This document shows positions 1-11,094 of a stretch of DNA of 40,487 nucleotides, piece after piece (position 1 is the stretch's first letter; each line of letters begins with the position of its first letter). A program made the position numbers and the translations under genes. Where the stretch lies: contig OX621164.1 in the NCBI GenBank assembly GCA_951640195.1, positions 1 to 40,487 of the forward strand. Direction: 5' to 3'. The notes under the pieces are model-generated. The model saw only the letters and a program-made list of their open reading frames with translations. It ran no database searches and was not told where the DNA came from. This stretch comes from Porpolomopsis calyptriformis (lineage: Eukaryota; Basidiomycota; Agaricomycetes; Agaricales; Hygrophoraceae).

Positions 1-1250
1 GCTTGACGGGACTGTATCAAATGAAATCGTAAGAATAACAGAATGTCTTAGAAACAACAAATTTGATCTACTCTGAGCACTCGATTTAGGCCAGAGGGCG
101 TCCGACAACGAGGGTTGACTTACGAAGGTACTTGATTCTTTAGAAACAAGATATGTCCAACCAAACTGGTTGCAAGTCACCCAGCCATCATATCGCCGAT
201 AGTATTCACATCCAAACAAACGCGTGGGATTCTCAAAAGGCCATCTGAACTGCTTGAAGCTTGGGAGTCTCCAGTCATTTATGTTTTAGTAGATTCGACC
301 ATAGTGGTGGAATCGAGTGTGGCGGAGATGTAGCGGTGGTTGTGCAATTGCGCCTAAGCATTGAGCTAGATATGCTCGAGGAGGTGGAGGAGAAACCGCA
401 GGCGTCTTTGCGGCCATCATGACGGTTTGAAGTAGAACGCGTTTTGATCGCATGCCACGATCTGTGTCCTGGTGCCCATCTTTACCCCCCGCCAACGTGG
501 TTGCCACTCGTGGTTCGAAATCATTATTTCAAGGTCGTCATGTAGGCCGGAAGTCAATTCGGATAATGATTGTTTGGAGATTGACTCGAACGAACCACAA
601 CATTTCTGAGCTAAGTCAGCATTGTATAACTCTCTTGTCAGGACCCCATTCAAGTTGTTTTGTCTCAGATTTCGTTGTTACAAAGGTAGACCAGTTACAC
701 GGTAGACCAGTTACACGAGAAGATCCAAATGTATGTCCTATACGTAAGCCCCAAACTCCCTAACTTCGCCCGCCATTGGAGGAGAGGCAGGTTGCCGTTC
801 TTTCTGAGAAGGAAGAGCGACGCGCTCTGGGAGGCTTCCATGCTCTGACGTTGTTCCTCGATCGTCAGTTTGTTCTGCACAAGGTATTTGCCATTTTGTC
901 ACCAGTGGCCTGGCCAGCCATGAAACAATACCAAGTGGGATAAACGTCGTGTCCAGTGTCTCGTAGAGTCAATGCGAAGAGACCCCACAGACAGGGATCC
1001 CATCTTGAAGGTGCTTCTAACTCGATATACAGCTGGGAGGACAGCTAATGACCACGGGAGTTTAGATGTCTCAATCGCATACACACTAGATAAAAAAGTG
1101 TGCCTTCTGTTGGATTCATGTTACAACAGGACGTTGACTAGGTCATCAGCACCGACGATATCCTTCCTAATGTGACTCGGATACAACGTCAGTTCATTTG
1201 CAACTGACCCTGTTCCAATACGGCTAATGGCACTCACGCGGTCCACGTCG
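1..1250. other. No supportable gene
   Basis: Only short, mutually overlapping ORFs occur here and none resembles a family I know. The one clear structure is a 16-bp perfect tandem duplication at 685-716. The CpG content is normal, so this is not part of the depleted type of DNA seen beyond 29 kb. Confidence 0.5.
685..716. repeat. 16-bp perfect tandem duplication
   Basis: The unit ggtagaccagttacac occurs twice without spacer (685-700 and 701-716). It lies in sequence with no recognised gene. Confidence 0.9.
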
Positions 1251-1254
1251 CCAA

Positions 1255-1730
1255 ATGAATGTCCCTCCGATGCCAGACACAAATAAGCGCTGCCACCGGG
1301 AAGGCGGATCACCCAATTCCCGCCAAAAAGACAGGACGGGGGTATCTTGTTATCTTAATTGGGCCAAGGGTTTCGTCAGCAAAGTCCAAGATTGTTTTCG
1401 AGTCGACGGGTTAGAGCTAAAGGTTTGGGGAGAAAGAGATGGGTTGACGGGGCTTCCATCCAACAAGATTGAAAATGAGGAGGAAAGGGGTGAAGACAAC
1501 ACAGATGATGAAAGCAGTAGTGGGATGAGAGCGAACTATTGAGTGAACCAGATGAAGAATGTGATACAACCGGCGGAGAGAATTATTCCGCTGTGAAGAT
1601 GAACACGACACAAATGATGAAAGCAGTGGTTAGGACGAGAGTGCATCGTCAAGCGATGAGGACAAAGAATTGGATATGGAGAGTGATGTGGAATCACCCA
1701 AATCGCTGCCATCATCAGGTTCACGCATAT
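1255..1730 (+). pseudogene. Decayed fragment of a fungal hypothetical protein with acidic tail
   Basis: The frame open from 1255 reads a segment WAKGFVSKVQDCF followed by LKVWGERDGLTGLPS. I recall this pattern from C-terminal regions of large agaricomycete hypothetical protein families. It then runs into a Glu/Asp/Ser-rich stretch. The acidic stretch continues to about 1730 only by changing frame and passing stop codons, so the copy is broken. No domain of known function is visible. Function is unknown. The call rests on pattern memory and on the coherent acidic low-complexity tail. Confidence 0.35.
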
Positions 1731-2740
1731 AACCTTGGGTCCACATCCCGTCTTCATCTTATATGGAAGAGCAACAGACCTTGCGTATTGCAGATCGCCT
1801 TCTTTCACGCACACTTTCCACAGCGGATAGAGAAGGGAATAGCATGGCATCCGAGATGGGTGCGTACTTTCCACATCCATTCTCTCCTTGTTCTTGAAAC
1901 CTTGAATGACTCATAGCACCAACACAAACGTATCTTGTCCTGCGTGCCCCAGGTCGATTCGCCCATCCTTAGTGGGTGCCTTGATAGAACTTGAGTAGGT
2001 TCCTCAACCGCATTTTGCGGGAATTTTTGGAAGCGTCGGGCCCCGTGGAGAGGGGATTCGGGGAGAGGAGCAGAAGGTTACGAAAACAGAGGTCCATGTA
2101 TGCAAAATCAAGGATAACTATAGGACGATCCGTCTGTTGAAAACGACGCGATCTCCATTTGTAGCTAGTCTATAAGAGAGTGGCCAACGCCCAGACCAGA
2201 TGGTGGGAGTATTTGAAACATAGTCGTTTGAGGTCAGCACAGGAAGTTGCTAGTAGACAGTACTGACGGTGTAGACTCGCTTGATGAAGCCAACCCAAGA
2301 CGCCATTGCCTCGATTTGATATTGTTTCTCGGTTCGCCCCATCGTGCACCGCTCTCAATCTCAAAGGTCAAGACGAACTTTACATTCTGACACTGGCACA
2401 CCCCGGTCAGCCGAGGGTTAGCGTCCTCAAGCTAGACGAGCATTATGAGCTTGAAGAAAAAGTGAGCACCGCCTGAACCTTGCACAAATGGAGACTTTTT
2501 GAAGGCGCTACTCACTCTCTTGCTGCTCACTCTCGTTGAAGGCATTTATGACAGTAAATTTGACCTGCTGGTTCGCATCCGTTACTCCAACCCTCTTCCT
2601 GCACCGCCATGTCCACTGAAGCTGCTCAACATCCCGACAAATCTTATGTATTATGCCTGTCCAGAATAAACAATCTAGCCATTAACACACCCCTTCCCAT
2701 GATTGTTGATGCCGAGTGTGGGATGCCACTTGACTTGGGA
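1731..2740. other. No supportable gene
   Basis: Short ORFs only. A possible exon end occurs near 2400-2460 (a frame reading RVSVLKLDEHYELEEK followed by a GTGAGC donor), but nothing connects to it convincingly. I see no RNA gene or transposon end. Confidence 0.4.
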
Positions 2741-3048
2741 CAGTGGGAGAAAGGATGCCGATGACTCAGGTGAGATTCTCCCATCCACCACTGTACATTC
2801 GCCTTCCTTATAGTTTGGTTAAATTACCTGTCCTCGACCCAAAGAATCTTCTCCTATCGGTGATCCATCCACATAGTCATCACACGCCAATGGAGGTCAT
2901 TCCGGTGCTGTCAGTGGTCCTTCCACTCCTGCACTGGCACACGTTCCTTGGCTTCATAAAATGGAGTACATCAGTTGGGAAGCTAGTCAGTACATTTCCC
3001 CTTTCTCAGATTGGGAGCGATCAAGATTTAATCCTTCTCTGAAATATC

Positions 3049-3645
3049 TTGCGAATGTTCCCTCTTACCCACAATCCTTACCTTCAGTCTCACCCCCATA
3101 GCATCCATCCGAACATGCCTCCACCTCAACCAGCGACCGCCACTGCACCTGCGTCAGCGTTGGCAGACTCGCAGGTGCAATTGCATGAGATTGAAGTTTC
3201 TCTCACCAACCATATAGAGAAGATTCGTCGACAACATGCTTACTGAGAGTGAGGCAATCAAGAGGAAGGCGAGCGAGTCGAGGGAAATGATAGAATGGGA
3301 TGCCACAACATCCAGAGCAAGCACCATCATATCCCACAAACTTGAAGACGTTGATGAGGAGTAATAAATGCTGTAATTTACCTGGGTACGCTGCCTTTAC
3401 ACTATGCAGATAAACACTATAGCATCTTCATCTCCAGCCTTGTAAATGAAACGATATTCGGCATTGAAGGTGTCAGACTACCAGCAGAGGAAATGATACC
3501 GCACCCTAATTTATTCCTTTGGGGTGCTGTGGCAGGTTTGTTGGCAGGTTCGCTGGCCTGGACTACCCATGCCGAAGACTTCAATGGCAATAGGAGCTCC
3601 CAACAGCGTCTTGCTCTCTTTTTGCTTCTTCGTTCCACTTTCTAG
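3049..3645 (+). pseudogene. Decayed coiled-coil fragment followed by a membrane-segment fragment
   Basis: The frame at 3049-3246 reads an Ala/Pro-rich linker and then an amphipathic helix (SQVQLHEIEVSLTNHIEKIR). The helix continues after a one-base frame change near 3235 as MLTESEAIKRKASESREMI, typical coiled coil. A second open stretch at about 3420-3645 contains a hydrophobic segment LFLWGAVAGLLAGSLAWTT that could span a membrane. The two stretches are in the same direction but not in one clean frame. I do not recognise the protein. Its 3' end converges with the helicase gene that ends at 3721 on the opposite strand. Confidence 0.35.
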
Positions 3646-3720
3646 CAGCTACAGCCAAGCTATTAGGGATGGACATACAAAGAAGAGAAATGTGATATAT
3701 ATTCCAATACGACAACTGAT

Positions 3721-6700
3721 TTACGGATTGATCACTGGTCGTAAGGGGGGACTGCGGAAGTCAAGTACAAGCAGAAAAACATTGAGAAGGTTAAGGCGTC
3801 CGTTCTCACCAATACGACTAAGCCATTTCGGGTAAGTGTTGTCGAATGCATCAATATGGTTACCATTGCGTAGGTCACTTTGAACGAGTACCTGGGTAAG
3901 TTGGGCACTGCAAAAGACTATGAAAGTGAGAGGCTTCAATATTGCGCCCCAATGGCATGTTTTGCCGCATGGGTGGCTATGCACGCGCGTCTCCTGGCCT
4001 GCCATGACATATGTTATCTAAGGGTGATTGTGAGTCAATTCTTGTATCTGAGACGCAATGAGGAATGTGTTCTTACATCCAAAGGGAAACTGCAATAGAA
4101 ACAGACACCTGGGGGCATTGTCACCTCCGATTTCCATTTGGTCCACTCTGGGTGAGGCTCCTTGGCCAAGCTCCTCTGACAGTTCGACAAACTATGCAAA
4201 TGATAATCCAGCTTCTGCCCAGCAAGCTACACAGGACTTGGCCAAGACTTGGAAAGCTTGATAAACTCTCAGTCCAAGTTCCTGAGCAGCTACTGGCGGA
4301 ATATGTCTGGTGGCAGCTTGATACGCTATGAAGTGATTGCCAAAGCTGGCTGTAGGTGCTGGTTGGTTGATAGGGTTTGGGAGAGTTAGAAGAGGCGCCG
4401 AAAGATCTACTCCAAAGATATTGGTCGCAGAAATTCTTTGTATGGATTTGAGACTCACTTGTTGGAAGTTTAGCAAGGTATGTGGTGTCGTCTCTCTGAT
4501 TATCACCTCCAAGATTCAAAACTTGCTTTGCGGTAGCTTCTTTAGCGAGCTGTTGTTCGCCCACACTGTCAGAGACCCTGCCGTGTTGTAAGCTAGCAGC
4601 AGAGGTTGTGGGTGCTGCAAGCTCAAAATTGATCGATGAAATGGTATCTGGTCGCCCACCCTGAACATGAGTGGGGAACATCAAGGGACCGTCTTTAGGT
4701 GGGGAGTAGTGAGTCTGTCTTTCACACACATCACAGAGCTGTCCACCAGACAGCATGACACAAGGCAACGCAACGCCATCAAGAAATAATGCGAGCCGAA
4801 GGCGTCTGCAAGTTGAATCGTCACACAGTGTTTGATGCATCACAGCCTCACCAAAAGAGTCTTCTCCCTTAATAGCCCTGCATCTGGTCCAGTCAAAGTA
4901 TACAATTGATTCCCCTCGAGAATTGTCTCTTGAGAGATGACCAACAGCTTGCCAATAGTCGATGGCATCGCGTGGTATACCGAGATGGAAGATCAGGTGC
5001 ACTGCGTGGTAATCAAGGCAGCAATTTAACATTGACGAGCATGCAAGGCCAGAAATCTTCCCCAAACGCCAGTCTTGCATATATCGGTCACAGTCGACAG
5101 CAGGTATATCAGCATGATAGGGTCTCCAACTGAGCTTCTCAGCCATATGATTACATTCAACCCTGGAAAGGCAGAAAAGCAAGGCACGTTCCGGTCCCTG
5201 AAGCTTTTTAGTTATGTCTTTGATCTTGTTTGCTACGGTTTCTTCAAATTCTGAGTCGGCCCGCAAAGTGATCATTGTATGGGCGATTTCTGGGCGCTCA
5301 GTATTCCGGCGGAGCACGCGGTAAACTTGGCGACCAATTTTGTTGAACAACCTGCTCTCAAGGCTGCGAGTTAAAGTTGCTGTCACGAGCACGATGGGGG
5401 TGGGCATTTGTCCAAAATGTTGTAGAAGGTTGACGCACTCCCTGAACCCCTCATGTTTCAACAGTAGATGGGCTTCATCGACAACGAGACGGGCGAGGCG
5501 TCCCAAACGCACGAGTGTCTCCAGGTAGATTTTGAGGGTTTCCCACCCACAAGATTCTACGGAAACTAGGAGGAGTTGTGGGGCAGTCATTGCTCGAGAG
5601 TGAGTTGTCCATGTATTGCACCTAATACCGTGATCCTTTGTGCGAGACAAATACTCGTTGTGCATAGCGAGCAATGGTAGGATCATAACGGTGGTTTTTG
5701 CAGAGTCATACGCAAAAACACAAAGTAAGATGGGCAAAGTTTTCCCCGAACCTATTTACTTATCAAACAATGAATTGTGCTGCAATCAAACCACTTACCG
5801 GTCGGGGCAATAAGGAGGATAGAGGGATTCCCATTTGCCATTAGCTCAATGGCAAGAGCTTGCTGAGGATGTTTGAAGGTCCCCCCGTTGTCACGCATGA
5901 ACTGGCGGAGGGCACTGATACGACAGGGATGAGCGAAGTGAGTATACGCCTGCTCGAGAGGCTTGGAGGGTGGTGTCTGGAGATCAAGTCCTATAGCATC
6001 GAGAAATGATGCGAGGTCACTTGCCTGGGTCTGCGTGTGCATTCGGTGAAATTCGGGTATTATCTCTTTTGCCACTTCAAAAGCAATGTCCTTGGCATTT
6101 AACAGAGCGCCTGCGTTTCCCTTGACCGTAGGGAGAGAAACACGATTGAAGTCGCCCAACGTTTTGAAACCTGGATACCACTGCATCATGGATTCGAGAA
6201 GGGTTGGGGGGAAACCAACGAGTTCATGCCACACTGCGCTCGCAATCATCGTTCGAAAAAAGTTATGAAAATCAATCCCACTAGGTATACGAACGTTACT
6301 GGCATAGAGGCCATGGGCTTTGTTGTTATGTCCAGACTGTTCAACTAAGGTTGACCGTCCTGTAAATGTAAGATATGCTTGGAAACGTGAGCAGTTGTGG
6401 TTGGTGAACCACGTAACCACATGACGCCAGCGGCTGATCGGTATCTTAATGCCCATGAGGCGATGAGTATGCGAAGAGAGATAGCGGGATAGCTCCGAGG
6501 AAGTGATGGGGCGATATGGGCCAGAAAAGAGGCAATGTCTTGCCCTACTGGCAGCTCTGGGTCCATTGAAATAGTGCTGCCACGCCACAAGAACAGGGCG
6601 TACATAAGTTAGGTACAAAATCCAAAGGCGACCGATTTCTGGATGAGGAACGTGAATCATAGTCATATCGCGGTCGGTAATGTGACTAGTCTTGTTGAAA

Positions 6701-9167
6701 GTTCCCATGGTGATAAAATATTGGAACATAATAAAAACATTCCGAAGCGACCCACCTGCGACGTTGCGGATGAGATGGGATGCTAGTTCAGTCCCTCTTC
6801 CAGGTTGGCCTACCGTCGTTTGGGTACACGAGAAAAGCTTCATTTCAACCTCATGGGCAATATCCATGTAAGCGAAGCACAGTCCCGCTTTCCAAATTAT
6901 GCGATTATTCTGGTCAACGTAGTGAAATCGACCACGAAGATGGGGATCTGTCAAGATAAGCCGCAAAAGAGTGTCCTTGTGATTGTGGAAAGGGTTATGA
7001 GGGTCATCGAGTGCCGAATATGAAACTTGTGCATTACAAGGTTCCTCGTGAATGACTCTGGGCAACCAATCAATGTCCACGATATTGGTATCGAATAAGA
7101 GCTCTGTTTTGATATGGTCCCTGATCTCCGTGATGAGGACGTCAACAAAATGGCGAATGTCATGGAGGTAGAGAACCTTCCCATCAAGGATGATGTTGTC
7201 GCCGGCGAAATTGACAGCACTAAAATCGAGGACAGTTTCCTCGGTAGAAACAAATTTATTGAGCGGTCGCATGAGATTGTACATGGTTGGGATTGGGCCT
7301 TCGCGATCATCATTGAGGAACGGGGCAACAGTAGCATATGCGCTATAAATTTAGCCGTAAGTTAAAGTGCAGTCAGGAAAAAAGACATTACATACGCAGA
7401 GTAGCGGGTATCTGGGTCATTTAATACTCTTCGGTGCATCAATACCATCATCATCAGCCGTCCAGTAAAGAGCAAGGCGGCAAAAATTTGTGTAATCTGA
7501 CAAGCGGGATGCCATTTACCATCCTTCTTAATGGAGTATAGCACGATGAAATGAGTAATGGGTGACCAAAATTTATTGTCCTGGCCAGTAGGAAGATGGG
7601 TGTACAAAGACAAAAGGAGCTCGAGCAGACGCTCTTGGATTGGCGTTTGAACAATTTTGTCAAAATCGTTGGCTGGGTGGGATATATGGAGGAACGGTTG
7701 GTCTTTATTGAACAAAGAATGAATGTCGTCATGAACCTTGTCGTCTGAATCGCTTAAGGGCTCGCCTTGATCAATGAGGCGATCCAAGTCATCGGTATCA
7801 TCATCAAAGAATTCAGCATCAGGTTCATTGTGCCGATCCAGTCCACAGTCTTTTTCTCCATTCAGGGCATCCAACAAATTTCGAGAAGCTTCCGATTGTC
7901 CCTTTGTTAACTCCATTGTATATTCGCAGTCCCAGCCACGATGGCAATGGAGAACCAGACAAACAAGGCAGGTGAGGACATGTGTGTATCGGATCATGGT
8001 TTCTGGATGTACATCACGGTGGTGAATGATACGCATGTCATTGTGACTGGCAGGATGAGGTGAAAATGCTGAGAGGAGAGGGTGTGCAAAACGTCTTACT
8101 TATTCCTATTGGAAAGCGACAAATATAATATTCACAAGTGAAATCCTTAGATCAGCAAAGTACGTCCTGATGTCGGGACAAACAACTTACGATGGTCACC
8201 TTCCTAGCAATCTACGTACATGAAAGATGCTTTTCGATACGATGGCTTGGATGTTGGAAAGGAGTGCTCGTAAGCTGCCTTTGATGTCGGCCAATGGATC
8301 CTCGGCGCTGGGGAAAGACACAAGAGCGACTAGTTTTGAGATTGTGCAGCCAGCGACATGTGCAACCCACCCTTCCTTTTCTAAAAACTGGTGCATCTCT
8401 CAGTAGTTTGCATTTTCGACGCACTCGCTCGCAGCAGCCTCAAGATCCGCGAATTGAGCCTTGAATAAGGTAAAATCGTTTGAAGGGGATACAGTGGAAC
8501 AAGGGTCACGAACGGGAAAGTAACATGTTCTGTTGCCTGTAAAAAATGTTTGTACAAGAGAAGGAAACTGAGATGGTAGACCGTTGAGATCGGCTTGAGG
8601 ATTGTTACAAGGATGTTTCCTCCATGACTCTGTGTTGAGGTATCCACGCTGACATCGGGTACAAACGACGTAGTGATCCAAAGGTATTGCAAGGCCAAAC
8701 ACAGGATCGCATTGAAAGCCAGGATGAATTGACTCAGATGTGAGCAAAGGATACTTAGAGAGCAGCGTTTGGGCGAGATCATTGGGAACATTACGACACG
8801 AATGCTTTTTGTGGGCATGAGAGACTGCACTCTTGGGCAACACTGCATGCTTGCAATCCACACAGATGAGTGCGTGGTGTCGAGTGTTTATGATATAAGG
8901 TGTCTTTCGAAGAAGGGAGTCGTCGAGAATCGAGAAATTGTCAATTAAAATGGCTTCTTCCCATTTATTTGGCTGAGGAAACCTGCGGAGGTATGAAGAT
9001 TCGCCACGAGAGCCCTGAGCTCCTTTGGCATCGTTCCTAAGAACCCATTGGGTTAAGTCGACCAATGCATTGGCATCCCTGTTGCCATAGGAATGATTAG
9101 GTGAAGAACGTTTCGAGGTCAAGGGCTGAGCCACGACAATTGAGCTTGACTCCAGCGTAATCGGCAT
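3721..9167 (-). pseudogene. OrsD-finger / recombinase-like / RecQ helicase gene, nearly intact but with two disabling lesions
   Basis: Read from ATG at 9167: two OrsD (DUF3505)-type fingers (CVDCKHAVL...H, CTRCQRGYL...H); a region MRIIHHRDVHPETMIRYT typical of this fungal family; a middle domain with recombinase-like boxes (GRGTEL, WRH, SGH...Y); then a RecQ-type core with Walker A APTGSGKT split by an intron, DEAH at motif II, TATL at motif III, and a Zn site (STCRR...CDVC). The C-terminus carries a Cys-rich module (CVACW...H....C...CFYC). Introns I can place: 8047-8199, 7343-7395 (53 bp), 5752-5798 (47 bp), 4458-4506 (49 bp), 4018-4076 (59 bp); all keep frame. Lesions: in-frame TGA at 8400-8402 and a one-base shift near 4205-4215 inside the Cys module. 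Motif V is degenerate and motif VI has His for the first Arg. Role is presumably in movement or subtelomeric maintenance of a selfish element (inference). Confidence 0.8.
8100..8105 (-). other. Candidate 6-nt micro-exon in the helicase gene
   Basis: The 153-bp gap 8047-8199 can be removed as a single intron or as two introns flanking six bases (GAATAA). The flanks look like real splice sites (an acceptor ending CCAATAG and a donor GTAAGAC). Both solutions keep the reading frame because the micro-exon is six bases. Confidence 0.25.
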
Positions 9168-9175
9168 GTTTAGAG

Positions 9176-10117
9176 GCTACAAAGGTTCTATTCCAGAAAC
9201 AGAAATGAGAAGTATTCATTGCTAAAACCCAATGAACGGTTCATACCATCAACTACGTTTAGCTCTGACGATGGACTATGCGGAGGCGAAATATTGGCAA
9301 GGCTGAGCCGTTCTTGAATATTTGAGTTCATATCGGATTGCAGCCCAGTTTGGTTTTCATACTCGTGTGGTTTTAGGCGCGCACCCGCTTCCACACCAAA
9401 CTTGCTAGCAGCGCTGATATTTGTGGATAGAAACTGTCCAGCCAAAGTGTGAGGCTCCGGGAGTGGGGAGGAGTTTGAAGATTTGTTGGACTCTTTAAAT
9501 CATTCTATTGAAGGTCGATGGACTTCTTCCTGTGAGATTTGATCCGGTTCAATGAGATGGTGAGGAATTTCTCGGGGCCTTTGTTCACTCATCGCCAACG
9601 AATACATTGAGGGATAGGCGTCGCATTCACTGCTTGGGTGTTGTACATCATGCATTTCTACAGCGTTGTTCCATAGAGTGGTCAAGCGGGACTGAATAAA
9701 GTCATCTGAGTTATGCTTGCAATCTTTTGTGTGTTCCTTGTGGAGGTAAGATGCGTGGAGGGCCTAAGAGATAATGAGGAAAAGAGGACTGACCTTCATA
9801 TCTTGATCCTTCTTTAGACGCTTAGGGCAACGTGAACAGTGAAAAAAGCCATTTACACGATCCAGAGACATCGTCTGCGGCTTGCCTCCTGCAACCAGCG
9901 AGGGATACACGCAATAAATGCGTTTGCGTCGGCAAAGAGAACAATGAGACTTCAAGCTCTTGTACTTCCTACCACATTCGAAACAGTATCCATCATCTCT
10001 GACGTACAATAGCCTATGAATTAATTTTGAGTCGAAATTACAAGGGAGCTTACGATGCCGAAGCTCCTGTTTCAATTTTGTCAGGCAACGGTAGTCTCTT
10101 TTTGGCTGGTTCGACAC
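9176..10117 (-). pseudogene. Zinc-finger ORFs upstream of the helicase gene
   Basis: Three open stretches in the same frame (10117-9764, 9685-9500, 9445-9188) read as one broken protein. The first holds two C2H2/C4-like fingers (YCFECGRKYKSLKSHCSLC and FHCSRCPKRLKKDQD). The second finger becomes a better fit (CSRC...LH...HKEH) if a 30-bp GTCAGT...CTTAG segment at 9764-9793 is spliced out. An in-frame TGA at 9500-9502 and a stop after a putative intron at about 9188-9249 interrupt it before the helicase ATG at 9167. It may be a separate DNA-binding gene or a detached N-terminal part of the helicase gene. Splicing does not bring it into frame with the helicase. Confidence 0.45.
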
Positions 10118-10501
10118 ACCCTACTAGAGATCGCTGCTGTTTTCTGAAACCGACAGATTTAAAAGAGACCAACGGGGAGTGGGTGTATCTGCGACTTACC
10201 AAGAAGCTGTATTATGACCGTCATTATGGCTAAGGGAATAACGAGTGATTAACAACAGATCGAAGGAAAGGCAGAAAACGTACCTGGGCGATCCTTTCAT
10301 CGCACTTTGTTGAGAGGGCTCCTCTCCCAGTGATATGTGAAAGGATAGCTCTGACGAAACACCCTCACCCATCTCTAAAGTATCACCATTCCTTGGATTT
10401 CCTTCATCCATCACCAAAATTCGACCCTATTTGAGATTCCTCTTTGGATCTTGCAGCGAGAGATACCTACAGGCAAGGTCTCGCGATAGAAGATAAGGGG
10501 A

Positions 10502-10513
10502 CCGGTTAACCGG
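10502..10513. repeat. 12-bp perfect palindrome
   Basis: CCGGTTAACCGG reads the same on both strands. It could be a protein-binding site, but nothing else identifies one. Confidence 0.7.
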
Positions 10514-10718
10514 AATACATACCTGAATTACAGCCAGTCCTCAACTCCAGGGATCCGATACGGGACGGTATCATGACATATTTCGGGTCCCTGATAATTT
10601 TGCCGATGGGTCACGCGGCCTTCACAGAGTAACTGAATTAATCGGTTCTGTTTCATTAGCATCATGCATTCGACGCAAACCATTAAGATGGGCCTTATGC
10701 AAAAGGCGGCTTCGGTAA

Positions 10719-10748
10719 ATATTATGTTAGTACATATTATGTCAGTGC
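10719..10748. repeat. 15-bp tandem repeat, two copies
   Basis: Units atattatgttagtac and atattatgtcagtgc follow each other directly, differing at two positions, and a partial third unit (atatt) follows. Confidence 0.8.
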
Positions 10749-10982
10749 ATATTGAATACAACCATGAGTATCGCGAAGTGGCCAAGAGGTATATCCTTAA
10801 ATGATCTCATCTCTCATCTACCTTATTCTTAGGACCCACTCGACCCCATACTGCTTGGAATCTCGCATGCTGCAATACGACATTTACAAAACTCAGAGAT
10901 ATGATATCTGAAGTTGTGTTGAACAAAGCATCGTGAGTAATATCTCCACACTCAGGTTCTGTAAATTGGCACAGAACAGGAC

Positions 10983-11033
10983 CTAACTGTACTTCAGGTC
11001 TGACTGTACTTCAGGTCTAACTGTACTCCAGGT
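10983..11033 (+). repeat. Three tandem 17-bp units upstream of a TATA box
   Basis: Three directly adjacent units of ct[a/g]actgtact[t/c]caggt end ten bases before a TATATAAA at 11043-11050. The regular spacing and position suggest a reiterated upstream regulatory site for the plus-strand OrsD gene. Confidence 0.85.
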
Positions 11034-11042
11034 CTGTCTCGT

Positions 11043-11050
11043 TATATAAA
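11043..11050 (+). promoter_or_regulatory. TATA box of the plus-strand OrsD gene
   Basis: TATATAAA stands 15 bp before an ATG at 11065 and 45 bp before an in-frame ATG at 11095. Transcription normally begins about 30 bp downstream of a TATA box, so 11095 is the more likely start codon. Confidence 0.6.
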
Positions 11051-11094
11051 CAAGACCATTGTTCATGTCTCCCAATTGCATCTACTTCATCAAC

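Larger units (their letters stand above)
10118..10980. other. Intergenic stretch with small repeats
   Basis: No gene is supportable. It holds a perfect 12-bp palindrome CCGGTTAACCGG (10502-10513) and a two-copy 15-bp repeat (10719-10748). Confidence 0.6.

Noticed and set aside
3524..3835. 103-residue plus-strand ORF at the helicase 3' end
   Set aside because: Its right half is antisense to the last helicase exon and its left half is better read in the frame with the membrane segment.
4121..4260. C-terminal tail of the long helicase frame as the true protein end
   Set aside because: After splicing 4458-4506 the sequence follows the family's Cys-rich module in another frame; the unspliced tail is low-complexity Ser.
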